Source: Pseudonocardia sp. MH-G8 (lineage in GTDB: Bacteria > Actinomycetota > Actinomycetes > Mycobacteriales > Pseudonocardiaceae). Taken from it: 64,000 bases of DNA. Below, piece by piece: positions 1 through 7,619 of this stretch (positions are counted from its first letter, which is position 1; every line of letters begins with the position of its first letter). The translations under genes and the position numbers were made by a program. The notes beneath the pieces are model-generated. The model had not been told where the DNA came from. It saw nothing but the letters and a program-made list of their open reading frames with translations, and searched no databases. The stretch covers positions 115,203 through 179,202 of the forward strand of contig NZ_NKYF01000018.1 of NCBI RefSeq assembly GCF_002262885.1, given 5' to 3'.

Positions 1-118
1 GTCCCGAGGCGAGCTGGGCCCGCAGGAAATCGCCCATGTCGGAGATCACCGGCGCCACGGGGGCGAGCGCCCGCGCCCACCCCGCCTCGACGACCTCCTC
101 GAGCGGCCGGGCGGCCAT
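1..118 (-). CDS. ung: Uracil-DNA glycosylase, N-terminal part (cut by window edge)
   Basis: Only the first 39 codons are present. They begin at an ATG whose first base overlaps the stop codon of the upstream carbonic-anhydrase-like gene (ATGA overlap). The fragment opens MAARPLEEVVEAGWARAL and includes a SDMGDFLRAQLASG stretch, matching the N-terminus of actinobacterial family-1 uracil-DNA glycosylases, where MTARPLxExVExGWAxAL is followed by the MGxFLRAE segment. The enzyme removes uracil from DNA in base-excision repair. The catalytic motifs lie beyond the window, so the call rests on this N-terminal resemblance. The four-base overlap implies translation coupled to the preceding gene. Confidence 0.75.
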   Translation of the reverse strand, partial: MAARPLEEVVEAGWARALAPVAPVISDMGDFLRAQLASG

Positions 119-639
119 CAGGAGATCCTCCGCAGCTCGACGCGGAACCGCTTCCCGCGCTGGACGTAGCTCCGCACGGCGTGGTCGAAGTAGCCCTCGG
201 GCACCTCGTGGCCCTCGCGGACGCGCGCAGGCACGCCCATCGCCATCCGGCGGGGCGGGATCTCCGCCTTCGGCGAGACGACGGCGCCGGCCGCGACGAC
301 GGCACCCTCGCCGACGCGCGCGCCGTTCAGCACGACCGAACCGGAGGAGACCAGCGCGCGGTCGCCGATCACGGCGCCCTCGATGTGCACGTTGTGCCCC
401 ACGGTCACCTCGGCTCCGATGATCGTCGGCTCGTGCGGGGTGCAGTGGATGATCGAGCCGTCCTGCACGCTCGTGCGGGCACCCACCTCGATGCGGCCGT
501 CGTCGCCGCGCAGCACGGCGGTGGGCCAGATCGAGGCCTCGGCCCCGATCGTCACGTTGCCGATCACCACGGCGTCCGGATGGACGTAGGCCTCGGGGTG
601 GATGTCCGGTTCGACGTCGCCGAGCGCGTAGAGGGGCAC
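118..639 (-). CDS. Gamma-carbonic anhydrase-like hexapeptide-repeat protein
   Basis: The 173-residue protein is almost entirely a left-handed beta-helix made of hexapeptide repeats (for example VIGNVTIGAEASIWPTAV and the VIGDRALVSSGSVV stretch). This is the fold of the YrdA/PaaY/CaiE gamma-carbonic anhydrase family, which forms trimers with metal bound between subunits. Two histidines expected to bind metal are visible, H65 (SIIHC) and H82 (VGHNVH). The usual third ligand, in the GHxxxxHG pattern, is replaced by glutamate (E87), with H85 two residues away, so carbonic anhydrase activity is not assured. It lies directly upstream of ung with a four-base overlap and 10 bases downstream of... the mrp operon stop at 650, on the same strand. 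Confidence 0.8.
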   Translation of the reverse strand: MPLYALGDVEPDIHPEAYVHPDAVVIGNVTIGAEASIWPTAVLRGDDGRIEVGARTSVQDGSIIHCTPHEPTIIGAEVTVGHNVHIEGAVIGDRALVSSGSVVLNGARVGEGAVVAAGAVVSPKAEIPPRRMAMGVPARVREGHEVPEGYFDHAVRSYVQRGKRFRVELRRIS

Positions 640-649
640 GACCGGCAGC

Positions 650-1033
650 TTAGGAGGGCCGTTCCTCCTGCATCCTGTCGGCTGGTCCCTTGTCCGCCGG
701 CGTCGTGTCGGCCGGCATCTTGTCGGCCAGCTCGTCCACGACCAGCCGGGCGCGACGCACCGACCCGCTGCGGTACGCCGACCGGCCGACGAGCTGCGAG
801 ATCACCGGTGCGGTGATCACCTGGAACAGGCCGACGAGCAGGAGGGTGACGGCGCTGTCGAGCGGCACCCGCAGGGCGGTGCCCATGAGGATCAGCAGCA
901 GCCCGAGCGTCTGTGGCTTGGTGGCGGCCTGCAGCCGGGCGGGCACGTCCGGCAGGCGCACGAGCCCGAGGGCGCCCAGCAGGCAGGCCAGGGAGCCCAG
1001 GAGCAGCAGCGCGGCGGAGAAGACGTCGGTCAC
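650..1033 (-). CDS. mrpG: Mrp Na+/H+ antiporter subunit G
   Basis: This is the last gene of the Mrp (MnhABCDEFG) cation/proton antiporter operon, about 127 residues. I take the GTG start whose first bases overlap the mrpF stop codon (GTGA). The protein shows the three hydrophobic segments and the core GLVRLPDVPARLQAATKP, followed by LGLLLILMGTAL, characteristic of the PhaG/MnhG family. The C-terminus carries a hydrophilic tail longer than usual, with repeated PAD units (KMPADTTPADKGPADRM). It works as a small subunit of the seven-protein membrane complex that exchanges Na+ for H+ in sodium and alkali tolerance. Confidence 0.9.
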   Translation of the reverse strand: MTDVFSAALLLLGSLACLLGALGLVRLPDVPARLQAATKPQTLGLLLILMGTALRVPLDSAVTLLLVGLFQVITAPVISQLVGRSAYRSGSVRRARLVVDELADKMPADTTPADKGPADRMQEERPS

Positions 1034-1296
1034 CGCGACCGCCCCTTGCGCTCGGCCAGGCGGGTGGCCGTGGCCGACCCGACGAACCCGAGCAGCGCCA
1101 CCGCGGCGAGCAGCGGGATGTTGGAGCCGTCGCCGTAGATCGCGACGTACACCGAGGCGGCCGCCACGATGAGCACCACGAACACGTCGAGTGCCGCGAT
1201 CCGGTCGAGCGTGTCCGGCCCGCGCAGAAGCCGCACGAGGGTGAGCACGCCCGCCACGCACAGCGCACTCAGGACGATGACGAACACGACGCTCAC
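1030..1296 (-). CDS. mrpF: Mrp Na+/H+ antiporter subunit F
   Basis: An 88-residue protein read from a GTG that overlaps the mrpE stop codon by GTGA. A longer in-frame open frame exists upstream but would run through mrpE in another frame. The sequence VRLLRGPDTLDRIAALD, followed by hydrophobic segments and IYGDGSNIPLLAAVALLGF, is the conserved MrpF/PhaF core, and the length matches the family (85-95 residues). Three transmembrane helices are expected. It is a membrane subunit of the Mrp complex, translated in a chain of overlapping genes. Confidence 0.9.
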   Translation of the reverse strand: MSVVFVIVLSALCVAGVLTLVRLLRGPDTLDRIAALDVFVVLIVAAASVYVAIYGDGSNIPLLAAVALLGFVGSATATRLAERKGRSR

Positions 1297-1883
1297 GACG
1301 CCCTCCCCACGGGCACCGCCGCCATCAGCCGCTCCGCCTCCGCCAGCTCGGCCGGCGTGCCGAGCGCGGTGAGCACCCGACGCTGCATGTCCAGCGTGCG
1401 CCTGCGGGCCCGCTGGACGCCCTCGTGGTCGCGGGGCCCGAGCGAGTAGACATACCAGACGTTGTGGTCGGGGTCGATCTGCAACGCCATCGAGCCGGGC
1501 GTGAGCGCGAGCGCGTTGGCCATGACCGTCACGACGCGGTCGGACGTCGACAGCAGCGGGACCGCGATGATCGCCGCGCGGGCACCGGAGCCGTACCGCA
1601 GCGCCTGCCAGCTCACCTCGGCCCCCGACACCACGAGGTCGTAGGCGAGGTAGCCGATCAACCCGAACAGCCGCACCGGGCGGATCGGCAGCCGCTCCCG
1701 CGACAGCGGCAGCCGGAACAACGCGGTGACCAGCAGCGCCACCAGCACACCGCCCACGACCGAGGCCGGCGTGAACGTGCCCCACAGCAGGACCCACACC
1801 ACGGTCAGCCACACCACGGACGGCAGCCGGGCGCGGATGCGACGGGCGAGGGTGGGCCCGTCGCTCTCATCGGGGATCGTCAT
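1293..1883 (-). CDS. mrpE: Mrp Na+/H+ antiporter subunit E
   Basis: The 196-residue protein has an N-terminal hydrophilic stretch, two to three hydrophobic segments (VVWLTVVWVLLWGTFTPASV and FGLIGYLAYDLVVSGAEV) and then a cytoplasmic domain containing ALTPGSMALQIDPDH, the hallmark of MnhE/PhaE. Its start ATG overlaps the mrpD stop. In the family, MrpE is needed for full antiporter activity. The C-terminal region after the LTPGS motif is about 70 residues and reads like other actinobacterial members. Confidence 0.92.
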   Translation of the reverse strand: MTIPDESDGPTLARRIRARLPSVVWLTVVWVLLWGTFTPASVVGGVLVALLVTALFRLPLSRERLPIRPVRLFGLIGYLAYDLVVSGAEVSWQALRYGSGARAAIIAVPLLSTSDRVVTVMANALALTPGSMALQIDPDHNVWYVYSLGPRDHEGVQRARRRTLDMQRRVLTALGTPAELAEAERLMAAVPVGRAS

Positions 1884-3415
1884 CAGCCCTCCTCCTGCAC
1901 ACCCAGTACGGCGACCCGGTAGGGCTCGCGGTCGAGCAGGTCAGCACCGGCCCGTTCCGTGATGGCCGCGAGCGGGCCCGCGAACACCGCGATGGCCAGG
2001 CTGGCCGCGACGAGCAAGCCGGTGGCGAGGTACATCGGCGCCGCGGTACGGACCGTGCCGACCACGACCTCGTCGGTGGGGTCGACATCGGGCAGCGGCG
2101 GTTGCGGCTCGCCCCAGAACACCTGCACCCACACGCGGACCAGGGCGTAGAGGGTGAGCAGGCTCGCCACTACCACGACGCCGGCCACGACCTGCGCGCC
2201 CACGCTGCTCGCCGCACCGGCCTGCAACAGCGCGAGCTTCGCGACGAACCCCGCCGTGGGCGGCACCCCGGCCAGGGTCAACGCGGGGATGGCGAACAGG
2301 ATCGCGAGCCCGGGCGCGTCACGCAGCAGGCCACCCATCCGGTCCAGCGCCACGGTGCCGGTGCGGCGTGTGATGAGGCCGCTGACCAGGAACAGCGTGG
2401 CGAGCACGGTGATGTGGTGCGCGGCGTACAGCGCGGCCCCGGACACTCCGGCCGGGTCGAACACCGCGAGCCCGAACAGCAGGAAGCCGATGTGGCTGAC
2501 CAGCAGGAACGACAGCAGCCGGTTGAGGTCGTTCTGGGCGAGCGCACCGAACACCCCGACCAGCATCGTGGCGACCGCCAGCACGAGCATGAGCGTCCAC
2601 GGCTCGTCGCGCGGGAACAGCAGCGTCTGCGTGCGGAGCAGCGCGTAGAAGCTCACCTTGGTGAGCAGGCCGGCGAACAGCGCCGCCACGGGCCCGGGCG
2701 CGTTGGGGTAGCTGTCGGGCAGCCAGAAGTGCAGCGGCACGATCGCCGCCTTGATGCCGAAGACGACGAGCAGCATCATCGCCAGCACCGTCTGCAGCCC
2801 GGGAGGCAGGGCGCCGACCCGCCCGGCCAGATCGGCGAGGTTCACCGTGCCGGTGGCCGCGTAGACCATCGCCACGGCCGTGAGGAACAGCAGCGACGAC
2901 AGCAGGCTGACCGTCACGTACGTCATGCTCGCCCGGATCCGCGACGTCCCGGTGCGCCGGGTGATCAGCACGTAGGACGCGGTGAGCATCAGCTCGAACG
3001 CCACGAACAGCGTGAACAGGTCACCGGTGAGGTAGGCCAGCGACACGCCCGCGCAGAGCATCAGGTACATGGGGTGGAACGTGGTGCTGGCGGTGGTGCG
3101 GCCGTACTCGGCGATGCGCTGGTCGATGGCGAAGACGAGCACCGAGAGCGTGACCAGCGTGGAGACGAGCAGCAGCAACGCCGAGAGCCGGTCGGCCACC
3201 AGCGCGATCCCGACGGGCGCGGGCCAGCCGCCCATCTCCGCGACGATGGGGCCCTGCTGGTCCGCAACCACCAGGAGGACGCCGGCGAGGAGCGCCACGA
3301 CCGTGAGCACGACGACCCCGACGATGCGCTGCAGGGCCGCAGACCGGCTGCCGACGACCGTCAGCGCCGCGCCGAGCATCGGCAGCAGCACCGGGAGCGT
3401 GAGCAAGGTGCTCAT
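1883..3415 (-). CDS. mrpD: Mrp Na+/H+ antiporter subunit D
   Basis: A 510-residue polytopic membrane protein homologous to the proton-pumping NuoM/NuoN subunits of complex I. It carries the Proton_antipo_M domain, with FVAFELMLTASYVLITR (the conserved membrane glutamate), FGIKAAIVPLHFWLPDSYP (the membrane lysine) and SHIGFLLFGLA. About 14 transmembrane helices are expected. With MrpA it forms the core ion-translocating part of the complex. The start overlaps the mrpC stop (ATGA). Confidence 0.95.
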   Translation of the reverse strand: MSTLLTLPVLLPMLGAALTVVGSRSAALQRIVGVVVLTVVALLAGVLLVVADQQGPIVAEMGGWPAPVGIALVADRLSALLLLVSTLVTLSVLVFAIDQRIAEYGRTTASTTFHPMYLMLCAGVSLAYLTGDLFTLFVAFELMLTASYVLITRRTGTSRIRASMTYVTVSLLSSLLFLTAVAMVYAATGTVNLADLAGRVGALPPGLQTVLAMMLLVVFGIKAAIVPLHFWLPDSYPNAPGPVAALFAGLLTKVSFYALLRTQTLLFPRDEPWTLMLVLAVATMLVGVFGALAQNDLNRLLSFLLVSHIGFLLFGLAVFDPAGVSGAALYAAHHITVLATLFLVSGLITRRTGTVALDRMGGLLRDAPGLAILFAIPALTLAGVPPTAGFVAKLALLQAGAASSVGAQVVAGVVVVASLLTLYALVRVWVQVFWGEPQPPLPDVDPTDEVVVGTVRTAAPMYLATGLLVAASLAIAVFAGPLAAITERAGADLLDREPYRVAVLGVQEEG

Positions 3416-3879
3416 GCGTCATCCCGTCCCTTCGCCGCCGACTCGACCTCGTCGTCGGCGTGCTCGGCACGCGCGAGGGGATCGGGCTCCTCGTCGTCGT
3501 CCTCCAGCGGGACCGACGGGCCCTTCTGCCGCGCGATCCGGCGGTCCTCGACGTCGTCCTGCACCTCGTCGTGCCCGACGAGCACGTAGGAGCGGTAGCC
3601 CAAGGCGAGCAGGAACGTCGTGAGGGCGAAGGTGATCACGATGGCGGTGAGGGCGAGGGCCTGCGGCAACGGGTCGGTGAAGGTCTCCGGCGCCGCCGAG
3701 CCGAGGATCGGCGCCCGGCCGGGCGGACCCCCGACCAGCTGCAGCAACAGGTTGGTGCCGTGGCCGAGCACCACCACCCCGATCAGCACCCGCATCAGCG
3801 AGCGCGAGAGCAGCAGCGTGAACCCGGTGCCGTAGAGCACGCCGACCGTGCCGGCCATGACCAGGTTGATGGCGTTCAT
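3412..3879 (-). CDS. mrpC: Mrp Na+/H+ antiporter subunit C
   Basis: A 155-residue NuoK-like subunit starting at an ATG that overlaps the mrpB stop and is preceded by GGGGAGG. It has three hydrophobic segments with GVLYGTGFTLLLSRSLMRV, then VLGHGTNLLL and LALTAIVITFALTTFLLALG, the MnhC signature. The C-terminal tail of about 50 residues is unusually charged and acidic (LEDDDEEPDPLARAEHADDE) and longer than the roughly 115-residue classical subunit, as in several actinobacterial homologues. Confidence 0.93.
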   Translation of the reverse strand: MNAINLVMAGTVGVLYGTGFTLLLSRSLMRVLIGVVVLGHGTNLLLQLVGGPPGRAPILGSAAPETFTDPLPQALALTAIVITFALTTFLLALGYRSYVLVGHDEVQDDVEDRRIARQKGPSVPLEDDDEEPDPLARAEHADDEVESAAKGRDDA

Positions 3880-4442
3880 CGCGCCTCCCCCGCGTCGTGC
3901 ATGTCGCGCTCGATCCCGGCCCCGAGCGAGCGCAGCAGGTCCAGCACGACCCCGATGAGCAGCAGGTACACCCCGATGTCGAGGAACAGGCTCGTCTGCG
4001 TCTCCAGGTGCCCGAGCAGGGGGACGTCCACGGCGAGCGGCGCGGTGGAGAGCACCGGCGCCCCGAACGCCACCGGTGCCAGCGCGCTGAGCAGCGCGAT
4101 CGTGAGGCCGACCCCGTAGACCACGGGTGGGCGCACGCGCACCGCCGCCCCGAGGTCGTCGCTGCCCCCGGCGATGTGGCGCAGCACGAACGCGAGCCCG
4201 GCCACCAACCCGGCGGCGAACCCGCCACCGGGCCCGTAGTGGCCCACGAGCAGCAGGTAGAGCGAGAACACCAGCACGGTGGAGAACAGCGCCCGGGTGG
4301 TCATCTCCAGCAGGAGGCTGCGCTGCCGGTGAACCCGGCAGATGCCGGACAGCAGCCACGCCTCGCGCGGGTGGTCCCACTCCTCGAACGGGAGCGGCTC
4401 CCCGCCGGGACCGTCGCCGCGGGCGTCGTCGATCGTCGTCAT
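3876..4442 (-). CDS. mrpB: Mrp Na+/H+ antiporter subunit B
   Basis: A 188-residue protein starting at the ATG that overlaps the mrpA stop codon. It has the MnhB core: LLEMTTRALFSTVLVFSLYL, VGHYGPGGGFAAGLVAG and the final LGHLETQTSLFLDIGVYLL. Four transmembrane helices follow a soluble N-terminal leader of about 45 residues. An overlapping frame would extend it upstream through mrpA. The four-base overlap and the sequence homology fix this start. Confidence 0.93.
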   Translation of the reverse strand: MTTIDDARGDGPGGEPLPFEEWDHPREAWLLSGICRVHRQRSLLLEMTTRALFSTVLVFSLYLLLVGHYGPGGGFAAGLVAGLAFVLRHIAGGSDDLGAAVRVRPPVVYGVGLTIALLSALAPVAFGAPVLSTAPLAVDVPLLGHLETQTSLFLDIGVYLLLIGVVLDLLRSLGAGIERDMHDAGEAR

Positions 4443-6772
4443 CCGAGCGCGTCCTCCTCGTGCCGGGGGCTGGCCTGGCCGCTCTCCACGGCCCCGCGGA
4501 CGCGCCGGTCGTAGCGGGTGGCGTGGACGAGGCTGGCCACGCCGGCCGCCGCGACGAACAGCACGCCGATCTCGCCGACGGTGTCCAGGGCGCGGAAATC
4601 GACGATGATCGCGTTGACGACGTTGTACGCACCCGCCTCCGGGGCGAGGCGGGCGAACTCGCCGCTCACGGCGGACGGCTCGCTCCGAGCACCGGACAGC
4701 ACGATCGCGAACACCGCGACGGCCACCCCGCCCACGGTGCCGAGCAGCATCTTCGGTACCCGCACCCGCCGGGTCGGGCGGCGCTCGGTGAACTGCGCGG
4801 GGAGCCTGCGCATCACGAACACGAACGCGACGAGCGAGAGGGTCTCCACGAGGAACTGCGCCAGCGCGAGGTCGGGCGCGCCGTCCACGATGAACAGCCC
4901 ACCGACGCCGTAACCGATCACGCCGACCAGCAGGACGGCGGTGAAGCGGCGACGGGTCCGCGTGACCGCCACGGCCGCGACGACCACGACGAGGGCGAGC
5001 GGCACCTGGATGGCGGCGTGGTAGAGCGGCGGGAGCGTCGGCCACGCGCCCGACATCACGGTGGCCGCCCCCGGCAGGAGGATGAACGCCACGATGATCG
5101 TGGCCAGGTACGAGGGCAGCGACCCGACCTGCAACCGCCCGGTGATCACCACACCGAGCCGCCCGATGCCCGCGATCGTCTTCTCGTAGGCGCGTTGGGC
5201 GTCGAGCGGGCTGTGCCCGGCGAGCGCGCTCGTGCGCGCCCGGGCGGCATGCAGCGCCAGCCCGCCCGCCACCGCGATCGCGGAGAAGAGCAGAGGAAGG
5301 CCCAGCCCGTGCCACAGCGCCAGGTGGTAACCGGCCTCGCCGGGGTACGCGGCCGCGTAGCCGGCGGCCTCGGCGTCGACGATCGGGGTGGCGATCCCGA
5401 GCACGGGGCCGGCCACGGCGCACAGCCACACCGGGACGGTGAGGGTGGCACCGAGCCGGTGCACCGGTGTGTCCTCCCGCCCGGGCTTGCGCGCGAACGC
5501 ACCCCACAGGAAGCGCGCGCTGTAGGCCACGGTGAGCACCGAGCCGAGCAGCAGCCCCGCCGCCACGGCGTAGTTCTGGACGGTGCCGTGCAGGAACGCC
5601 TCGAACGCCGCCTCCTTGCCGACGAAGCCGATCAGCGGGGGGAGCCCGGCCATCGACGCGGCGGCGAGCGCGGCGGCCACGGCGAGGCCGGGCAGCGCAC
5701 GGCCCACGCCGGACAGCTCGCGCACGTCGCGGGTGCCGGTGGCGTGGTCGACGGCGCCGACGGTGAGGAACAGGGTGGCCTTGAACAGGCCGTGCGCGAG
5801 CAGCATCGCGATGCCGGCCATCGCGGCGACCCGGCCACCGGCGCCGAACAGCACCATCAGGAACCCGAGCTGGCTGACCGTGCCGAACGCGAGCAGCCGT
5901 TTGAGGTCGGTGGCCGACAGCGCGCGCCAGCCGCCGATCAGCATGGTGGCGATGCCGGCGACGAGGATCGGCACCGTCCAGACCGCGAGGTCGGCGAACG
6001 CGGGCGAGAGCCGGCCCACCAGGTACACACCCGCCTTGACCATCGACGCCGCGTGCAGGTAGGCGCTGACGGGTGTGGGAGCGACCATCGCGGCCGGCAG
6101 CCAGGGGTGGAACGGCAGCTGCGCCGACTTGGTGAACGCGCCGAGCAGGATGAGCAGCAGGGCCGGCACGACCAGCGCGCCGCGCGGCGGGTCGGCGAGG
6201 ATCTCCGAGATCCGGTAGGTGCCTGCGGCCTCTCCCAGCAGCACGAACCCCAGGAGCATGGCCAGGCCCCCGAAGACCGTGACCAGTAGCGCCTGCACCG
6301 CGGCGCGACGCTCCTCGCGACGTTCCCCGCCCTGCCCGACCAGCAGGAACGACGCGATCGAGGTGAGCTCCCAGAACAGGTAGAGCGTGAGCAGGTCGTC
6401 GGCGAGGACCAGGCCGAGCATCGCGCCGGCGAAGGCGAGCAGCAGCGCCGCGGACCGCGGGGCCTCCGGGGAGTCGCGGCCGAAGTACCCGACGCAGTAG
6501 ACGAGGATGACCGCGCCGATCCCGGAGACCAGCACGATCATCGCGAGTGCCAGCGCGTCGAGCCGGAAGGACAGGGTGAGCCCGAGCGCGGGCGACCACG
6601 CGGTGGTCTCGGCCACCCCGCCGCTCAGCGCGGCACCGGCGTTCGCCAGCCCCCACACCAGGGTGGCGGCCGGCAGCACGGCCGCCACGCCGAAGGCCGC
6701 GCGCCTGCTGCGCCTGGACACCAGCGGTAGCAGGCCTGCGACCACGAGGTGTGCGGCGACGAGCGCGAGCAC
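4439..6772 (-). CDS. mrpA: Mrp Na+/H+ antiporter subunit A
   Basis: First gene of the antiporter operon, 777 residues from a GTG preceded by GGGAGGA. It is the NuoL-like subunit: the N-terminal antiporter domain includes LYLFWELTSIASFLLVG with the conserved membrane glutamate E135, then LILLGAFTKSAQLPFHPWLPAAM and HAASMVKAGVYLV. The C-terminal part carries the MrpA-specific DUF4040/MrpB-like region (LALAQFLVETLSLVAFVFVM). Around 20 transmembrane helices are expected. The order A to G and the four-base overlaps at all six junctions show a single transcript with coupled translation. Confidence 0.95.
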   Translation of the reverse strand: MLALVAAHLVVAGLLPLVSRRSRRAAFGVAAVLPAATLVWGLANAGAALSGGVAETTAWSPALGLTLSFRLDALALAMIVLVSGIGAVILVYCVGYFGRDSPEAPRSAALLLAFAGAMLGLVLADDLLTLYLFWELTSIASFLLVGQGGERREERRAAVQALLVTVFGGLAMLLGFVLLGEAAGTYRISEILADPPRGALVVPALLLILLGAFTKSAQLPFHPWLPAAMVAPTPVSAYLHAASMVKAGVYLVGRLSPAFADLAVWTVPILVAGIATMLIGGWRALSATDLKRLLAFGTVSQLGFLMVLFGAGGRVAAMAGIAMLLAHGLFKATLFLTVGAVDHATGTRDVRELSGVGRALPGLAVAAALAAASMAGLPPLIGFVGKEAAFEAFLHGTVQNYAVAAGLLLGSVLTVAYSARFLWGAFARKPGREDTPVHRLGATLTVPVWLCAVAGPVLGIATPIVDAEAAGYAAAYPGEAGYHLALWHGLGLPLLFSAIAVAGGLALHAARARTSALAGHSPLDAQRAYEKTIAGIGRLGVVITGRLQVGSLPSYLATIIVAFILLPGAATVMSGAWPTLPPLYHAAIQVPLALVVVVAAVAVTRTRRRFTAVLLVGVIGYGVGGLFIVDGAPDLALAQFLVETLSLVAFVFVMRRLPAQFTERRPTRRVRVPKMLLGTVGGVAVAVFAIVLSGARSEPSAVSGEFARLAPEAGAYNVVNAIIVDFRALDTVGEIGVLFVAAAGVASLVHATRYDRRVRGAVESGQASPRHEEDALG

Positions 6773-7107
6773 GCGGTACTCCTCCCGGTCAGGGCCGATG
6801 TCCGCGCCGCCGAAGCTCCCGCTCGGCGGACGGGCGAGGCCTCCCTCGGGCGCGAGGTACCCCGGATCGGGCCGATCATCGTCCGGCGGCCCCGCATACC
6901 GCCGATGGCATCGCAGGAATGGACATTCCGGGCCGGGGCCGCGAGAACCACCTTACCGACCGGCACCGTCACTCCCGACCACCGCGGGGCGTGTCCGCAG
7001 GTCCGACGCCACCGTGGGTCGACTCACAGCAATCAACTGGAACGATCCAGACCTCCCGTGCGCTGTACACGGTGGAACCGGACACCGAGACCCCCGAGGA
7101 GGACCCC
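6773..7107. promoter_or_regulatory. Divergent intergenic region upstream of mrpA, with a GGAATG-N2-CATTCC dyad at 6916-6929
   Basis: This 335-base stretch holds no convincing gene. It should carry the promoter of the mrp operon (minus) and of the small gene at 7108 (plus). The only clear symmetric element is a perfect six-base inverted repeat, GGAATG and CATTCC separated by two bases, at 6916-6929, a size typical of repressor half-sites. No regulator is encoded beside it, so its use is unknown. Confidence 0.35.
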
Positions 7108-7215
7108 ATGACCGGCACCACTCGCCTCACCGGCGCCGTCCGGCGGGCCCTGCGTCGCCTCGACGCCTGGACCCTGACGACGTTCAACCCGCGCTACCCC
7201 ACCCCGCGCGACTGA
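7108..7215 (+). CDS. Possible 35-residue small protein
   Basis: A short reading frame begins at an ATG preceded by a strong ribosome binding site (GAGGAGG about six bases upstream) and encodes 35 residues. The peptide is basic at the N-terminus (LTGAVRRALRRLDAW) and ends in NPRYPTPRD. I do not recognise it. The strong Shine-Dalgarno sequence is the main support, and length and composition alone would not distinguish it from chance. It is convergent with the symporter partner gene at 7333, about 120 bases away, and the gap holds nothing recognisable. Confidence 0.4.
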   Translation: MTGTTRLTGAVRRALRRLDAWTLTTFNPRYPTPRD

Positions 7216-7332
7216 TCACGCCGCTGACCGGGCGCGGCCGGCCCGCCCACGAGACGTACGTGAGCGCGGTCGAGAGGACCCTGGCGTGCGGCTCGTCGCT
7301 GACGAAGCCGGCGGCCGCATGTGGTCGACGCG

Positions 7333-7608
7333 CTACTCGGGCCCGCTCGACGGGATCAGCGGCCGCAGCCGCGCCCACAGCAGGAACAGCGCCGCCACCA
7401 CGAGCATCACGATCCCCGACCAGAGGTTGATGTCGATGTCCCCGGCCTTCGCCAGCTGGGCCTCGTCCTCGAAGAACGCGCCCTGGACCGTCAGCACGAT
7501 CCCGTAGACGCCGAACAGCACCGCGATGACCGTGCGCAGGTCGAACAGCTGCGACGCCGCGCTGGGCGTCGCGCCCTGGTCGACCGCGGACTCCTCGGGC
7601 TCGGACAT
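7333..7608 (-). CDS. Small two-helix membrane protein paired with the symporter
   Basis: A 91-residue protein starting at ATG 7608, 11 bases after the symporter stop codon, with GGAGG upstream (TAGGAGGTGCTGTGATG). After a short hydrophilic N-terminus come two predicted transmembrane helices, LRTVIAVLFGVYGIVLTVQG and WSGIVMLVVAALFLLWARL, joined by an acidic loop (FFEDEAQLAKAGDID). I do not recognise a named family. Its position, spacing and topology recall the small accessory proteins (DUF485/DUF4212 type) encoded beside sodium:solute symporters, and I infer a partner or stability role. Confidence 0.65.
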   Translation of the reverse strand: MSEPEESAVDQGATPSAASQLFDLRTVIAVLFGVYGIVLTVQGAFFEDEAQLAKAGDIDINLWSGIVMLVVAALFLLWARLRPLIPSSGPE

Positions 7609-7619
7609 CACAGCACCTC

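Noticed and set aside
36..816. Plus-strand frames opposite ung and the carbonic-anhydrase-like gene
   Set aside because: Arg-rich or His/Asp-rich shadows; the minus strand carries two recognisable genes with a four-base overlap.
3876..6656. A 926-codon minus-strand frame that would fuse an unknown protein to MrpB
   Set aside because: The first 730 codons are mrpA in the wrong frame; only the last 188 codons are MrpB, which has its own ATG overlapping the mrpA stop.
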